Shown here piece by piece: positions 53,741-64,000 of a DNA stretch of 64,000 bases (the stretch's first letter is position 1; every line of letters starts with the position of its first letter). The notes under the pieces are model-generated. The model made no database searches. It was given only the letters and a program-made list of their open reading frames with translations, and had not been told where the DNA came from. Source of the DNA: Brachycybe producta (taxonomy: Eukaryota; Arthropoda; Diplopoda; Playtdesmida; Andrognathidae); assembly GCA_036925085.1 (NCBI GenBank), contig JAUPFP010000001.1, forward strand, positions 15,041,854 to 15,105,853, given 5' to 3'. The position numbers and the translations under genes are program-made.

Positions 53741-56040
53741 ATCGCTTCTCCTTTTGGGATTGCTTAAGGGAAGCCTTCCTCTTAGAGGCCAGTTTTTTCC
53801 ACCAGTCAGCCATCCTGTTGGATGGTGTCTAGTGAACACTACACGGACGCCCCTCTAATTGAACTAACTTGACCAATGTCCATATCAACCAAGTGTTCCT
53901 GCACATGTTGCACCCTGTTCAGGATAAATGACTACCCGCCGTGAACAAAAGGATTTAGATTGTTTTTATTTTTATTCTCATTACTTTATTCTTATAATGT
54001 GAGTCGCATCGTAGTCGGCCTTTATGTTAACTTTTATTTAGTTCTTTCTTGGGAAAAACATTCCCCATTCTGTATTTTTCTTTTTTTTCAGAGAATTTTT
54101 ATTATTAAATTGTTTTATGTTGGGGGGCCCTGGCTCGAGTCATGCTAGTGCATTTTCTATTTTGATGTTGAAGATAAGTTATGATGCCCACGAGCAGTGG
54201 CGTAGCTAGAGTTTGTGCTACCCTTGGCGGTCCTTGAGTTTGCCACCCCTTCCTAACGAAAAATACAACAAGATACACATCTGTGGCGCAACCAGGATAC
54301 TGGTCTGGAAGGAGCAAAACGATATTATCGATATCCAGTGATTGGAATAGTTTATATAATTTTAAATTAATTGCGAAATTATTAAATAAACTAGTACCCA
54401 GACTTAAAAGCATAATGCTGGATTGCAGAATACATATGGCGAGCACAGCGAGGGAAATTTTTTTTATAATTTCTTCTTGGACCATCCCCAAAAAAGTGTC
54501 ACCCAGTTCAGACCGCCCCAACCCCTGAACGATGCCAAACCAAGCTGGAGGTAAGTAACACCCTGTATTTGGTTTCATACAAAATGATAGCCTAGGGGGT
54601 ACATCCTCACGAACGTTGCCTCCCTACCACAGTTTTTTCTTGTCGTGAAGGTGGTCTCAAAGGATTCTTGTTTACACCCTGGAGTGTGGCCACTTGAGCC
54701 TAATTACATCTCTTGGGTATATGACATGCCTATTGCTCAAGTCTACAAAAGGTCATACACCCAATTTTTCCGTGTCTATTCTCACATATATACAATGCTT
54801 AGTCCACATTTTCATGGGCCAATGGACAACATAATTTATCTTTAATACATAAAAACTTCTTGTTGCAATAATTGGAACAGTGCCATTTCTCCTCATTCAT
54901 TTGTTCTTTACAGGATGTAGCTACTACTGGTAAAGAGATAAAAAGGGCCCCAGACTACATTATTTAGGTTTCAGGTCGCCATCTTTTTGGAAAACAACAC
55001 CCCAAAAACAGAACTTAAGCAAAGCAAATTACAGTCATTTGTCACACCCTTTTGTGAGTGGCAGACCAAATATCAACCAATTAGAAATTGAAAATGGTGG
55101 GCAATTTCGCTGTGCTTTACTGTACTGTGCTTGCCTGTATTTTACTAGCTCCATGCTGATGCTTCTAGTTTTGTTTTGAAGTCTACCTATGTCAACAAGT
55201 ATCAACATAAGGATAGTATCATTTGTAATGAAACTGCCAAGTCTTCAGTGGCACAACAACGAGGAGGATGGGGAAAGTTAATCTCCGGGCGCCAACAAAC
55301 AGGGACTTGGCGCCCCTGTTTGTTGGCCCTAGAAATTAAAATTATAAACGACTTATAAATTTTGAAATTATACTTTCTTTCCTACTATTTTCCTTATTCC
55401 ACATTAATTTAGTAGTTTTCATGTATTGTACAAATTACCCACACTAGTTAATCTGTCGTGCAATTTGCAAAATTTACAAAAAGTTGTACACTGCTATAAG
55501 CAATACGTATACTATTATGAATATAGTAGGGTTTTGATTTTAAACTAACACTTGCAAGCCTAAAAATTTCACATTTATTCACACAATACAAACTACTCAA
55601 ATTTGTGTGAGTAGCTAGCTGTTAGGGAGGTAAGGGGGCGTTCACAGTAATGTAGACTCCGGGCACAAAATTCCTAGTTGCGGCAGTGCAAGTCTTCATT
55701 AAGTGGCTCTGTGCCCCCTTTTTGCTTATTTGTTGTTGTGTGTTCTGAGTCGTTGAAAAAATTTTTAAACAACACAGCCATTCAACTCTTGATGTGGTTA
55801 AAATTTCTAAAGACGGCAGTCTTCAGACATCTTTCTTCATCATTCTTAATTAAACTGATTGTTTGCTGGTGTTTAATGATGACGTATGGCCAACCCATGT
55901 CATGATTATAGAGTGGAGTAGCCCAAGCTATAAACATCATAATTTTTACTTTACTCTCAATAACCAAGCTTCTCTAAGAAGGCAGTCAAGTTCAAACATT
56001 TGAAATATCTCCTGTGGACTATTCTGTACATGCCAATAAA
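53741..56040. other. AT-rich DNA without a recognised gene
   Basis: No coding gene is supported. At about 54.19 kb CAGTGGCGTAGCTAG resembles the ends of many DNA-transposon families (a shorter match is at 28033), but no partner end was found. The 157-codon minus-strand open frame at 54105-54578 has no recognisable features. Confidence 0.45.
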
Positions 56041-56044
56041 GAAA

Positions 56045-57780
56045 TGTACTAGTCAACGCTAGGAGCCTAATGAATAAATTGGCCAAAAGACCAGTAGGTT
56101 GTTGAGAAAAATCTCATTACTCGACACACAAGGCCGCAGTACAATGTTGGATAATCTCTGTAATCCTGGGAACCGAATGTTTCCACTGCTTGGACTCAGA
56201 AACATTGGTGTACTCCTCCCAGTAGTAATGAGACCATATGCTGGTGGTGGGACTACTACCACCAATGACTGGTGTTCTCACCTTAGGTACTATGCCTGAC
56301 AGTTGACTCCACGGAGTAAACACCAGAGTCACCTTCGGAGATCCCGATCCCTTCAGTGGCACCATGCCAATGGAAGCCTGCTTGCAAATCTACATTGACT
56401 TTCCATGGCACCTATGACTTGGTTGGGTTGAATGACGGTCCGGCCACAATACCATCTTGCACACGGGCAGTACTAGGACTGGATTTCAGATCTCCCTTCG
56501 TCTCAGCTTTATTTGCCTTGTTACGGTTAGGCAGCTGAGAAGATGGTTTACCATGCTGGGCCTTGCAGTCTCCGAAGGTGCATGAACCTTCTTCAACTTT
56601 AAGGACTTAGAAGATGTCTGTTGTCTAGTCAAAACTGTCTTGGCCGATGCCACGCCCAAAACTGATTTGGATACTGGGACAGTACTCTTAGTGAACCTAC
56701 CACCACGTCTCCAAAGAAGAGCTTTCTTCCCCTGTGCAAGATTCGGATTTACTCTTGCTACCAGCAACCTTTGCAGGAGTGCAACTATATATTGCTGTCA
56801 GGGTGACCCTTTGAGCTCCTGACACAACAGTTCCTCCAAAACATGTTGCTTGCTAAAGCAAAGGTGCAATGGTCCTAATGATCCCTTTACTTTTGTTTGC
56901 ATGAGGTCCAACCAACCGAACAGGATTCTAGAGAAAACAATCTGGCAGGTTCGGGAAGTCTTTCCCTTGGACTTTAAACTCCTTTGGCACTTATATTGGT
57001 CCTCCTTTTTTCCCCAGAAGACCTTTAGGGATTTCAGGACTACCTCGACCAGAAGTTTTGCCTTCTCCTTTTTGGTGAGTGGAGAGGTTGGAGTGGGAGG
57101 ATGGAACCTCTTCTGGCCCTTTCCACCTCCAACTGGCTGAGGTTTACCTCGCCTGCTTTGTGCTTGAATTAAAAGCTGAACAACCTTCTTCTCCGCCCTC
57201 CGCTCCTTTCTCAGCTGGCAAACTTTCACTCTGAAGATTTTCCAGCTACTGTCACTGGCAAACCAGTGGTTTTGAGAAAACCTTCATGCCATGGAAGCCC
57301 TGTAGACCCATCAGGACCGATGCTGACAGTGGGTAACAACCCAATGGCCATGTTAAACTGCTTCAGGTACTCTGCCTTCGCAGCAAGCTCACTGTTGGAT
57401 TTCTCCCCTTTCTCATGCGAGCAGCATGCTTAGCAGCTTCACAGCTTAAAAGTTTCTTGCCGCTGGATGGTCGAAATTGGCAAGAAACGGTACCACTGTG
57501 TCTTTATGAAAACAACTGCAAAACACATCCCAAAACCAAATTTCACCAGCTGAAGCCGGCCAAACTTTGGCATTATCAACTTCCAATGGTGAAATGCTCA
57601 TCTACCATGAAGAAACAGTCAAATTACTATTCCAAAATGGTAAAAAACTTGGATTTTTGTTGTTTCCAACCGTGCAGCTTGCCCGACCTCTACTTCAGGA
57701 TGTGACTAATCACCAGATGTCTGGTGGTGAACTGCTGACAAGAAACAGTTTGCAGACATAGTCACATGTAATATACTGTT
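56045..57780 (-). pseudogene. Relic H: accessory-region fragment of an A/B-lineage element
   Basis: The minus strand, read right to left, carries in the same order as A and B: a charged helical block with AIGLLPTV (about 57.3-57.45 kb), Arg/Lys-rich sequence with GGGKGQK and PPTPTSP (about 57.1 kb), Ser/Lys-rich disorder (56.5-56.8 kb) and finally IFLNNLLVFW (about 56.08 kb), the start of the C-terminal domain. LTR and other parts are missing. More diverged than A, B or E; many breaks. Confidence 0.72.
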
Positions 57781-57878
57781 GGATGAGAGAAGATCCATAA
57801 TATGAAATACTAGCTTCCCCACATGAACGAAGTGGCCTGGTCTAAACTGTCCCAATAAAAATAGTTTATTCTACTATC

Positions 57879-58573
57879 TGTGAGCTTTTGACTTTGACTC
57901 TATTATTTTACCCAACTTATGATGATGATTTCTATAGCTTGTTACTTCTCTGTATCGCACGGTGCCCGCATGGAGAAGATTCAAGCTACAGAAAGAGTTG
58001 GATGGAGTTGGATTACGATCATCCTCCTGCATGGGGGTGAAATCGATGCAGAAGGATGGTAGCCATCCTTCTCTCCGTCAACGCTGATATGCATCTTCCC
58101 TTGTGGTGATTACCATTCTTGAAGATGCTGTAGCTGCTTCAGGATCGTATGTCTCCTGCCTTATGGTGTCTCCGGCCTCTGTAGAGAAGTTATTAGTTAC
58201 CAAATATAAAGACAATGCAGTTTCTCATTGTAACACTTTTATTCATCTTTGCTCAGAAACATCAAGAGTACAAAAATGAATTGTTTAGATTAAAGGTGCG
58301 TTCTCATGCCCAAGATGTATGGAATAATCAACATAATACAAAAGAGAGCAAAGACAAGGACAAGGGACAAAGAGGAACACGGTCCTTTTATACCTTGGAC
58401 CTGTGTACACCTACGAGGTGTAACCAAGTCCAAGTGATCATGGTCCTAAGTGTATCACTCCGCCACTACGATATGCATCAGAAGTGTGAGTCAGAGATGA
58501 GGGAGGGTCAAGCGGGAGTTGTTTAATCCCAGGCTATGGTTTTGGGTTTTGGTTTTGGTTACTGGGTGTTACA
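57879..58573 (-). repeat. F3: 3' LTR of relic G (695 bp)
   Basis: Starts TGTGAGCTTTT and ends GGGTGTTACA on the + strand. On the minus strand GGTATAAAAGG (about 58.39 kb) is the likely promoter TATA box. Purine-rich AAAGTTGGGAGG (58575-58588, minus) abuts it and is the likely polypurine tract. Confidence 0.9.
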
Positions 58574-59153
58574 TACCTCCCAACTTTGCTTGGAGTACGT
58601 CCTCGTACTCCAGCCAAAGGGGGAAGGAAAAATTACGCAAGCAGGGCAGCATGGGTGGATGTGGACACACCTTGTAGAGAGGTATATTTAAAAGAGGGCA
58701 CTGGTACAGAAGTGCCAGTGTCCTTCAACGTATAAAAGGCTGAATACTAAAACAAGACCGTGACTTCTTCAGCCTCGGGTTGGTGCATCGCGGTGTCATC
58801 CGGGTCCATACATGTAGATGGGCCAGGGATGGCATCGTCCTGGTTTTCCATTGTCTCACTGTGCTGTGACATCTTACTTTTCTCGTGATGATTCTTGAAG
58901 TGCTAGTGACCAGCCTGGCGTTGTCTACATACTCGTGTGTTTTCCGACCCCCCATTGTAGGTGTGAAATTCCAGAGTCCCATGAATTAGATGATACTCCA
59001 ATAGGCCACCCAAATTGTTTATTATTGGGAGTCCACAGGGTGACAGTTTACGGGTCTTGAATGCCGTGGTTGTGTGAATGGGGCATCTGTGGATGACTGA
59101 TGTGACGTTAAGATAAACAAACAATCCAAAAAATGTAGGGTTGTATTGTAGGA

Positions 59154-61480
59154 TTATTGGTGAGGTGTTAGTGAGATGTTGATGAGTGGTTTATTGCTGT
59201 GGTTCTTGTTATTGTGGGGTTTCTTCTCCCCCTCCAACCCTTCGACACTCCTCAGTTGTTTTGGTTTGATGTGGACTATGTTCACCGTATCTCGAATCAA
59301 TCTCCCAAACGTGTCTTCATATTCCAGCTTGAACACCATGTCGCTGATGATTCTGGTTACGGTATAACCATCTCTGTACGAGTAATGTAGCGTTTTAGTT
59401 TCATCAGGCACAATGCATTGGTCTCGGACAAGCACTGGATCTCCGACTTTGTATGGGTATGGGGTCTTTTGTCTGACGTCGTAGTACTTCTTTTGTCGCA
59501 AATGAGCCTCGTGCAGGTTGGCTTTTGCAATACCTACCTCTTCCGTGGCAACCACAGAAGGTGCTGCAGGATTTGAATCCATAACCTTTGGTAGGAGAGG
59601 TGCCCGGTTGTCAACTCGCAGTCGGGTGTCTCTTCCAAACATTAGGCAGTATGGCGAGTACTTTGTTGACGTGTGTATGGCGGTGTTGTAAGCGAAGGCA
59701 GCGGCTTGGAGATGGAAGTACCAGTCTCGCTGTCCTTTTTCAGGTCTTAGAAGTCTCTTGACAGTCTGCATTATAGTTTTATTCATTCTTTGCACCAGAC
59801 TGTCTCTTTGCAGAAAGTGCTTGACACCACCCAGTGATTTTGGTAGGGGGCCGATATAATCGATCCCCAAACACTCACCTGGATTCCCAATCTGCATTTC
59901 ATGCAGGAATCCAGGCAATCTGGACTGTGGTGTCTTGCATTTTTGGCACACTTTGCAGGTGCGCACATATTCGATGGTATTTTGCTTCCATGTCAGCCAA
60001 AAGAATCATTGGTACACCTTTTCCAATGTCTTATCCTGGCCAAAATGTCTGGCTTCAGGACTGTCGTGTAGTAGTTTCAGAACTTCGGGTACCAGATGTT
60101 TAGGCACCACCATCACGAGCTTTGGTGTAACGCTACCTTGGTACACAAGGGCGCAGAGTATCCCATCCACAATGACGTAGATGTGATGAAGCTCGGAAAT
60201 CGGATTATTACGAAGTTCGGTTTTGAGTTGCATCACGTTTGTTCTTCCGATCAATCCCACCACAATGTTACTGCGTAAACCACGCTGTCATCAAGATCGT
60301 CCACGGTAGCTTGGAGATTTCAATCTTCAGGAACATCCACTGGACTCCGTGAGATGCAATCTGCATTCACGTGAGTGATGCCGGCCTTGTAAACTACGGT
60401 GTAGTCATACTCCTGAAGCTACAAGCTGCCATTGGCCCAGGCGTTCCTCGAGTCGTTGCGCAGACTTTAGGTAGCACAATGCATAATGGTCGGTGACAAT
60501 GACAAAGGCTTTGTTGAAGAGGTACGGTCGGAACTTGACGATACGTACACCATTGCGAGACACTCCTTATCGGTAGTCGAGTAGTTCAACTCAGCATCTC
60601 GTAACATACAGGAGACACCGCCCAGGATCTGCAGTTCCTTGGCTGGTGACTTCTGATATAGAATGGCCCCAATGCCGTATGCAGATGCATCTGTGTGCAT
60701 TCTGACCTCGGCATCTGGGTTGTAAATGGCTAAAACCGTTGTGGTGGTGAGCTTGGTCTTCAACAAAGTGAATGCTGCCTCTCTGTCAATCGTCCATAAA
60801 AAGGGCCGCCCCTTTTTGGTCATATCCGTGAGTGGTATGAAGTGGTAGAAACCGGCCATACCCAGGAATCGCTTCACCTCCTTGACATTAGTAGGAGCTG
60901 CTAAGTCAGAGATAGCAACCACCTTTCGCGGGTCTGGACGTACTCCTGTTTCGGAGATAATGTGCCCCAAGTAGAGGACTTCTTCGAAACCGAAGAAGCT
61001 TTTGTCGGGGTGAAGCTTCAACCCCGCCTCTCTTAGGAGTCCCAGGATGCAGTCCAGCCTCTGAATAAATTGTTCAAATGTCGTGCCGAACACGATGATA
61101 TCGTCTAGATATACGAGGCAGGTCTCCCATTTGTGGCCAGCCAAGAGAATATTCAGGGCTCGCTGCATAGTAGCAGGAGCATTATGCAGACCGAAGGGCA
61201 TTCAATTGAATTCGAACAGCCCCCAGGTGTGATGAACGCTGTCTTTTCCCTGTCTTCCTTGACAACCTCAACCCACTCGACCTCGACCACGGATTCTCGA
61301 CCTCGACCACCGATTCTCGACCCACAAAGTGAGTGTAAGGCATCATCGATTCGGGGTTGTGGGTAGTTGTCTGCTTTGGTGATGTTGTTCAGGCACCTAT
61401 AGTCAATGCAGAAATGCCATTGCCCATCCTTCTTCTTCACCAGGACCACCGGTGAAGCATAAGGAGAGGTCGCGAACATT
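59154..61480 (-). pseudogene. pol: Relic G pol: RT, RNase H, integrase
   Basis: Right to left: RT with VLVKKKDGQWHFCIDYR (about 61.4 kb), MPFGLHNAPATMQRALN and VYLDDIIVFG (about 61.1 kb), RNase H with MHTDASAYGIGAILYQK (about 60.67 kb), integrase zinc-binding region near 60.0 kb, a core region with GIDYIGPLPKSLGG (about 59.86 kb), and a C-terminal domain with YKVGDPVLVRDQ and FKLEYEDTFGR (about 59.3-59.46 kb). A short direct duplication (CGATTCTCGACC-type) lies near 61.3 kb. Broken. Confidence 0.85.
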
Positions 61481-61584
61481 TTCTCGGCCGTTTTCCTGGA
61501 GATCTCCCGCTGTTCGGGGCCGCTCCTTTGGAGAGGCTCTCACACGGGGGCATGACCGCCAGTGTTGATCCGATATCCAACGTA

Positions 61585-61805
61585 ATCAACGTAATCAACG
61601 TAATACAAAAGCGAGCAAAGACAAGGACGAGGGACAAAGAGGAACACGGTCCTTTTATACCTTGGACCTGTGTACACCTACGAGGTGTAACCAGGTCCAA
61701 GTGACCATGGTCCTAAGTGTATCACTCCGCCACTTCGATGTGCATCAGAAGTGTACGTCAGAGAGTAGGGAGGGACAAGCGGGAGTTTTTTTTACCCCGG
61801 CTATG
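61585..61805 (-). repeat. Partial 5' LTR of relic G
   Basis: Matches the inner part of F3 (TTTATACCTTGGACCTGTG, GGTGTAACCAGGTCCAAGTG) and stops before the terminal ACTGGGTGTTACA. Confidence 0.85.
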
Positions 61806-62004
61806 GCTCCATGATGCACCTGTAGGAACAGCTGTACCATTAAACACCTCTCACATTTGCTATATCTCCATAGCTAATGGTAAAGCCTGGACTAGACACA
61901 TTATGGTGGGTCTACCATTTGCTAACTAAGCAAATGATGAGGCACCACTAGGAATTTGTCTGCACTCACCATTTTCGTGGTGAGTGCCAAACTGGGTTGT
62001 CACA
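61806..62004 (-). repeat. LTR fragment of an A/B/E-like family
   Basis: In minus orientation it begins TGTGACAACCCAG at 62004 and carries a hairpin (GCACTCACCA/TGGTGAGTGC) at the place where B has GTTCTGCTCC/GGAGCAGAAC. It is cut by the relic G boundary. Confidence 0.75.
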
Positions 62005-62320
62005 ATGTGCAATCATAGCTTTTTACTAATAACTTCAATGTTTCTTGTATCTCTGAAGAAACTCGTTTTTGTCTGTTTTTGTTTTGACTTAGAATGTTCT
62101 ATTCACAAGGGTGTTCAATAAGGTGGCCCTTATTTTTCAACTTTGAAAATTGTAATGGGCACCTTGCCAATTTGTTAGTAATAGTAAGTAGTTAATTTGT
62201 ACAAACTTTCAGCCAAATACTGTAAAATTTAGAGGTTGCTAAAGCAATTTCATGTTTTACACAGTTATGCCTATTTTCCTGTATGATTACTACATGCAAC
62301 AATGTAATACAGATTGTTTT
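62005..62320. other. AT-rich spacer
   Basis: No features seen. Confidence 0.5.
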
Positions 62321-62945
62321 ATGGGTTCATCATCATCCGACCCAGATTCAAAGCTTTCAAGTACTTCCAGAAACAATGAAGATTTTTGGACATAGACAAG
62401 TTCCAGGATCTGATTGAAGACGAGAATGTATACATTGCCAAGTCTACACTACTTGAAACCGACAAGGAAATAAGTGCATTCATTGAAGAGATGCTTATTA
62501 ATAAGCAACCGATAGAGACTACAGGGAACTTATAAAGTTAGTCAGTCTTTCTTGGTGGGATACCACATGGAGGAGTTCGGTTTATTGCTACAGGAGCTAT
62601 GAATCACACCAAGTTGATGGCAAAAGCCATTTATGCTCTCAAAGTGTTCATGTTCAGAAGCATATTCAAACTATCTGCTAGAGAACTAGTAGCAATGGAT
62701 AGATTATGTATATTTAATGAACCGATATATTTCAATGCTTGGTAACAAGCTCCCCTAGCAGTTTCCAACCAAAGGAATAATCTAGAACTTCTCCAAGCTA
62801 TTTGATACTCTAGTGGTCAATGCAAACACTAAAGAAGTTCATGTGCTTGTCTAAGGAACTAGTTGCACTGGCATTCTTAGACAATAATGTGCCTCTGAAG
62901 TCTAGAGAGAAAGCATTGAATTGTACAAGCTCTCAGAAGCATTGA
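62321..62945 (+). pseudogene. Pseudogene of an uncharacterised multi-copy animal family
   Basis: Coding-like sequence in changing frames: an Ser-rich start, DKFQDLIEDENVYIAKSTLL, GVRFIATGAMNHTKLMAKAI, YALKVFMFRSIFKLSARE and LSKELVALAFLDNNVPLKS. The pattern (AxxHxxxWMAKAIYxLKI.LFR.QFKLT.RE ... ELVALAFFDD) is one I recall from unnamed proteins that occur in many copies in some invertebrate genomes, probably spread by a transposon; function unknown and identification from memory. About five breaks. Confidence 0.5.
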
Positions 62946-62982
62946 AAACAATGATCACAAGTATCACAATCATCGAAAGTAA

Positions 62983-63011
62983 CACTAAAATGGTTGCCAA
63001 CCATTTTAGTG
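62983..63011. repeat. Palindrome, 14-bp arms, 1-nt spacer
   Basis: CACTAAAATGGTTG and its exact reverse complement, spaced by one C. Confidence 0.9.
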
Positions 63012-63398
63012 ATATTTTGGCAAAATTTAAAAAAAAAACACGTACTTTAATAAATTGGCATCGTTTTTGCAGATAGCAACACTGCAACATTTTTTTCTGT
63101 ACATGTCAACAAAAACATATAACAGAATTTGGCTAGTTGTAACAAAAAAGTCAATAAGTTATTAACACCATAAAAAACAAATATCTATAGAAAAAAACAA
63201 GAAATTTACTGCAAACCAAACAGTAGGCACACTTGACAATATCAATGTTAATAACAGTTCTATATTATTGTATTCATCTATTCTAAAAAATTATAACAAA
63301 TTAATTTGGCCTTTACTCCCACAAATTTATTTATAATTAGAAGGAAAGCCTGTCTTCGACGGGTGTGATAGTGCAAGGCTCTGATAGCCTTATACCTG

Positions 63399-64000
63399 TA
63401 GTGCGTTTTATATTTGTATAGACGCACCCCAGAAATTGGTTGTAATTCGAGTTACAACTGATATTTTCAACATAAAGAGAGCATATTATATAGTTAAAGG
63501 TAAAAATTAAAAAAAAATAAACTGGAAAATGTCCATTTTATAATAAAATAACATGACAAAATAAATGGTAACATTAAAATTAATAAAGTATACGACTGTC
63601 CTAATGTTTTATAACTTAAAACTTTCTTTTCTACATACTTTAAATAATATTTTTAAGAAAATTTACAGAAATTGTACCCTGAAGCAACTAAACTGCTAAA
63701 AATGGCAGTTTTGAGCTCTGCTAATGTATTATAATCATAGCAATCTGCTTAATAATCCTGTATGAGGATGTCCCAAATGTTCTCGATAGGATTTAAGTTT
63801 GGGAAACACGTTGACTATTTGAGACTGGTGATATTTTGGTTTCGTAACCATTCCTTTGTTAGGTTACTTGAGAAAACTGGTGCACTTTTTTGGTGGAATA
63901 ATAAGCTAATGATAGGGAGTCAATGTGGCAGTACATATCTTGCTAACATTGTGTGATGATCAATGGTATTTGTTTTGGTTGAAATAAATCCTAAGGTATG
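63399..64000 (-). mobile_element. Tc1-like DNA transposon relic, copy 2 (runs off the window)
   Basis: The left end TAGTGCGTTTTATATTTGTA and the following 600 bp align with copy 1 at 33980-34650, including GACGCACCCCAGAAATTGGTT and the reverse-strand catalytic region near 63.77-63.8 kb. More eroded than copy 1. Confidence 0.72.

Larger units (their letters stand above)
57879..61805 (-). mobile_element. Relic G: family F Ty3/gypsy retrotransposon
   Basis: In minus orientation: a partial 5' LTR (about 61585-61805), RT-RNase H-integrase, and a complete 3' LTR (F3, 57879-58573). gag and protease are not visible. It links the F solo LTRs (F1, F2) to a coding element. Many breaks; old. Confidence 0.85.

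Noticed and set aside
54105-54578. 157-codon minus-strand frame
   Set aside because: No recognisable domain, low-complexity hydrophobic composition, in repeat-like AT-rich DNA.

Overview
This is a window of a eukaryotic, almost certainly invertebrate animal genome. An AT-rich background with one recognisable host gene (the 3' exons of DPH7, + strand, about 11.86-12.34 kb) is heavily invaded by transposable elements, most of them GC-richer than their surroundings. No rRNA, tRNA or CRISPR locus was found. The sequence alone does not let me name the species.

Layout. 1-10.3 kb: Ty3/gypsy element A (+), whose 5' LTR is off the window. 10.3-14 kb: host DNA with DPH7. 14-28 kb: a four-level nest in which an AT-rich repeat cluster holds a LINE (-), the LINE holds a solo LTR (family F), and that LTR holds a full-length Ty3/gypsy element B (+) with both LTRs and a 4-bp target duplication. 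28-36 kb: AT-rich repeats, two hAT-type MITEs (one carrying a solo F LTR), a Tc1-like relic and an unassigned GC-richer block. 36-49.1 kb: Ty3/gypsy relic C (-), into which element D (-, A-like) is inserted, itself holding a B-family solo LTR. 49.1-52.6 kb: partial relic E (-) of the A/B lineage. 52.6-53.7 kb: a mariner-type transposon with DD37D spacing. 56-57.8 kb: another fragment of the A/B accessory region (H). 57.9-62.0 kb: F-family Ty3/gypsy relic G (-) and an LTR fragment. 62-64 kb: a pseudogene of an uncharacterised family and a second Tc1-like relic.

The most unusual material is in the A/B/D/E lineage. (1) The leader before gag holds an array of short dyads (type CGGACNNNNGTCCG) phased at 71 bp, with a 61-bp last step next to gag, in A, B and D. 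(2) The LTRs are chains of perfect hairpins; the one just inside the LTR start is kept in position while its sequence changes between copies. (3) Beyond the usual end of pol lies a region of up to about 900 codons with no family I recognise, conserved in A, B, E and H and ending in a folded-looking domain. (4) gag and pol are separated by exactly 17 nt in three elements. (5) Primer binding sites match tRNA-Ala. Elsewhere, several near-perfect palindromes with 22-31 bp arms and tiny loops suggest recurrent template-switch (snap-back) events.

Retroelements are described as fossils: spans, parts, approximate number of breaks and nesting only.
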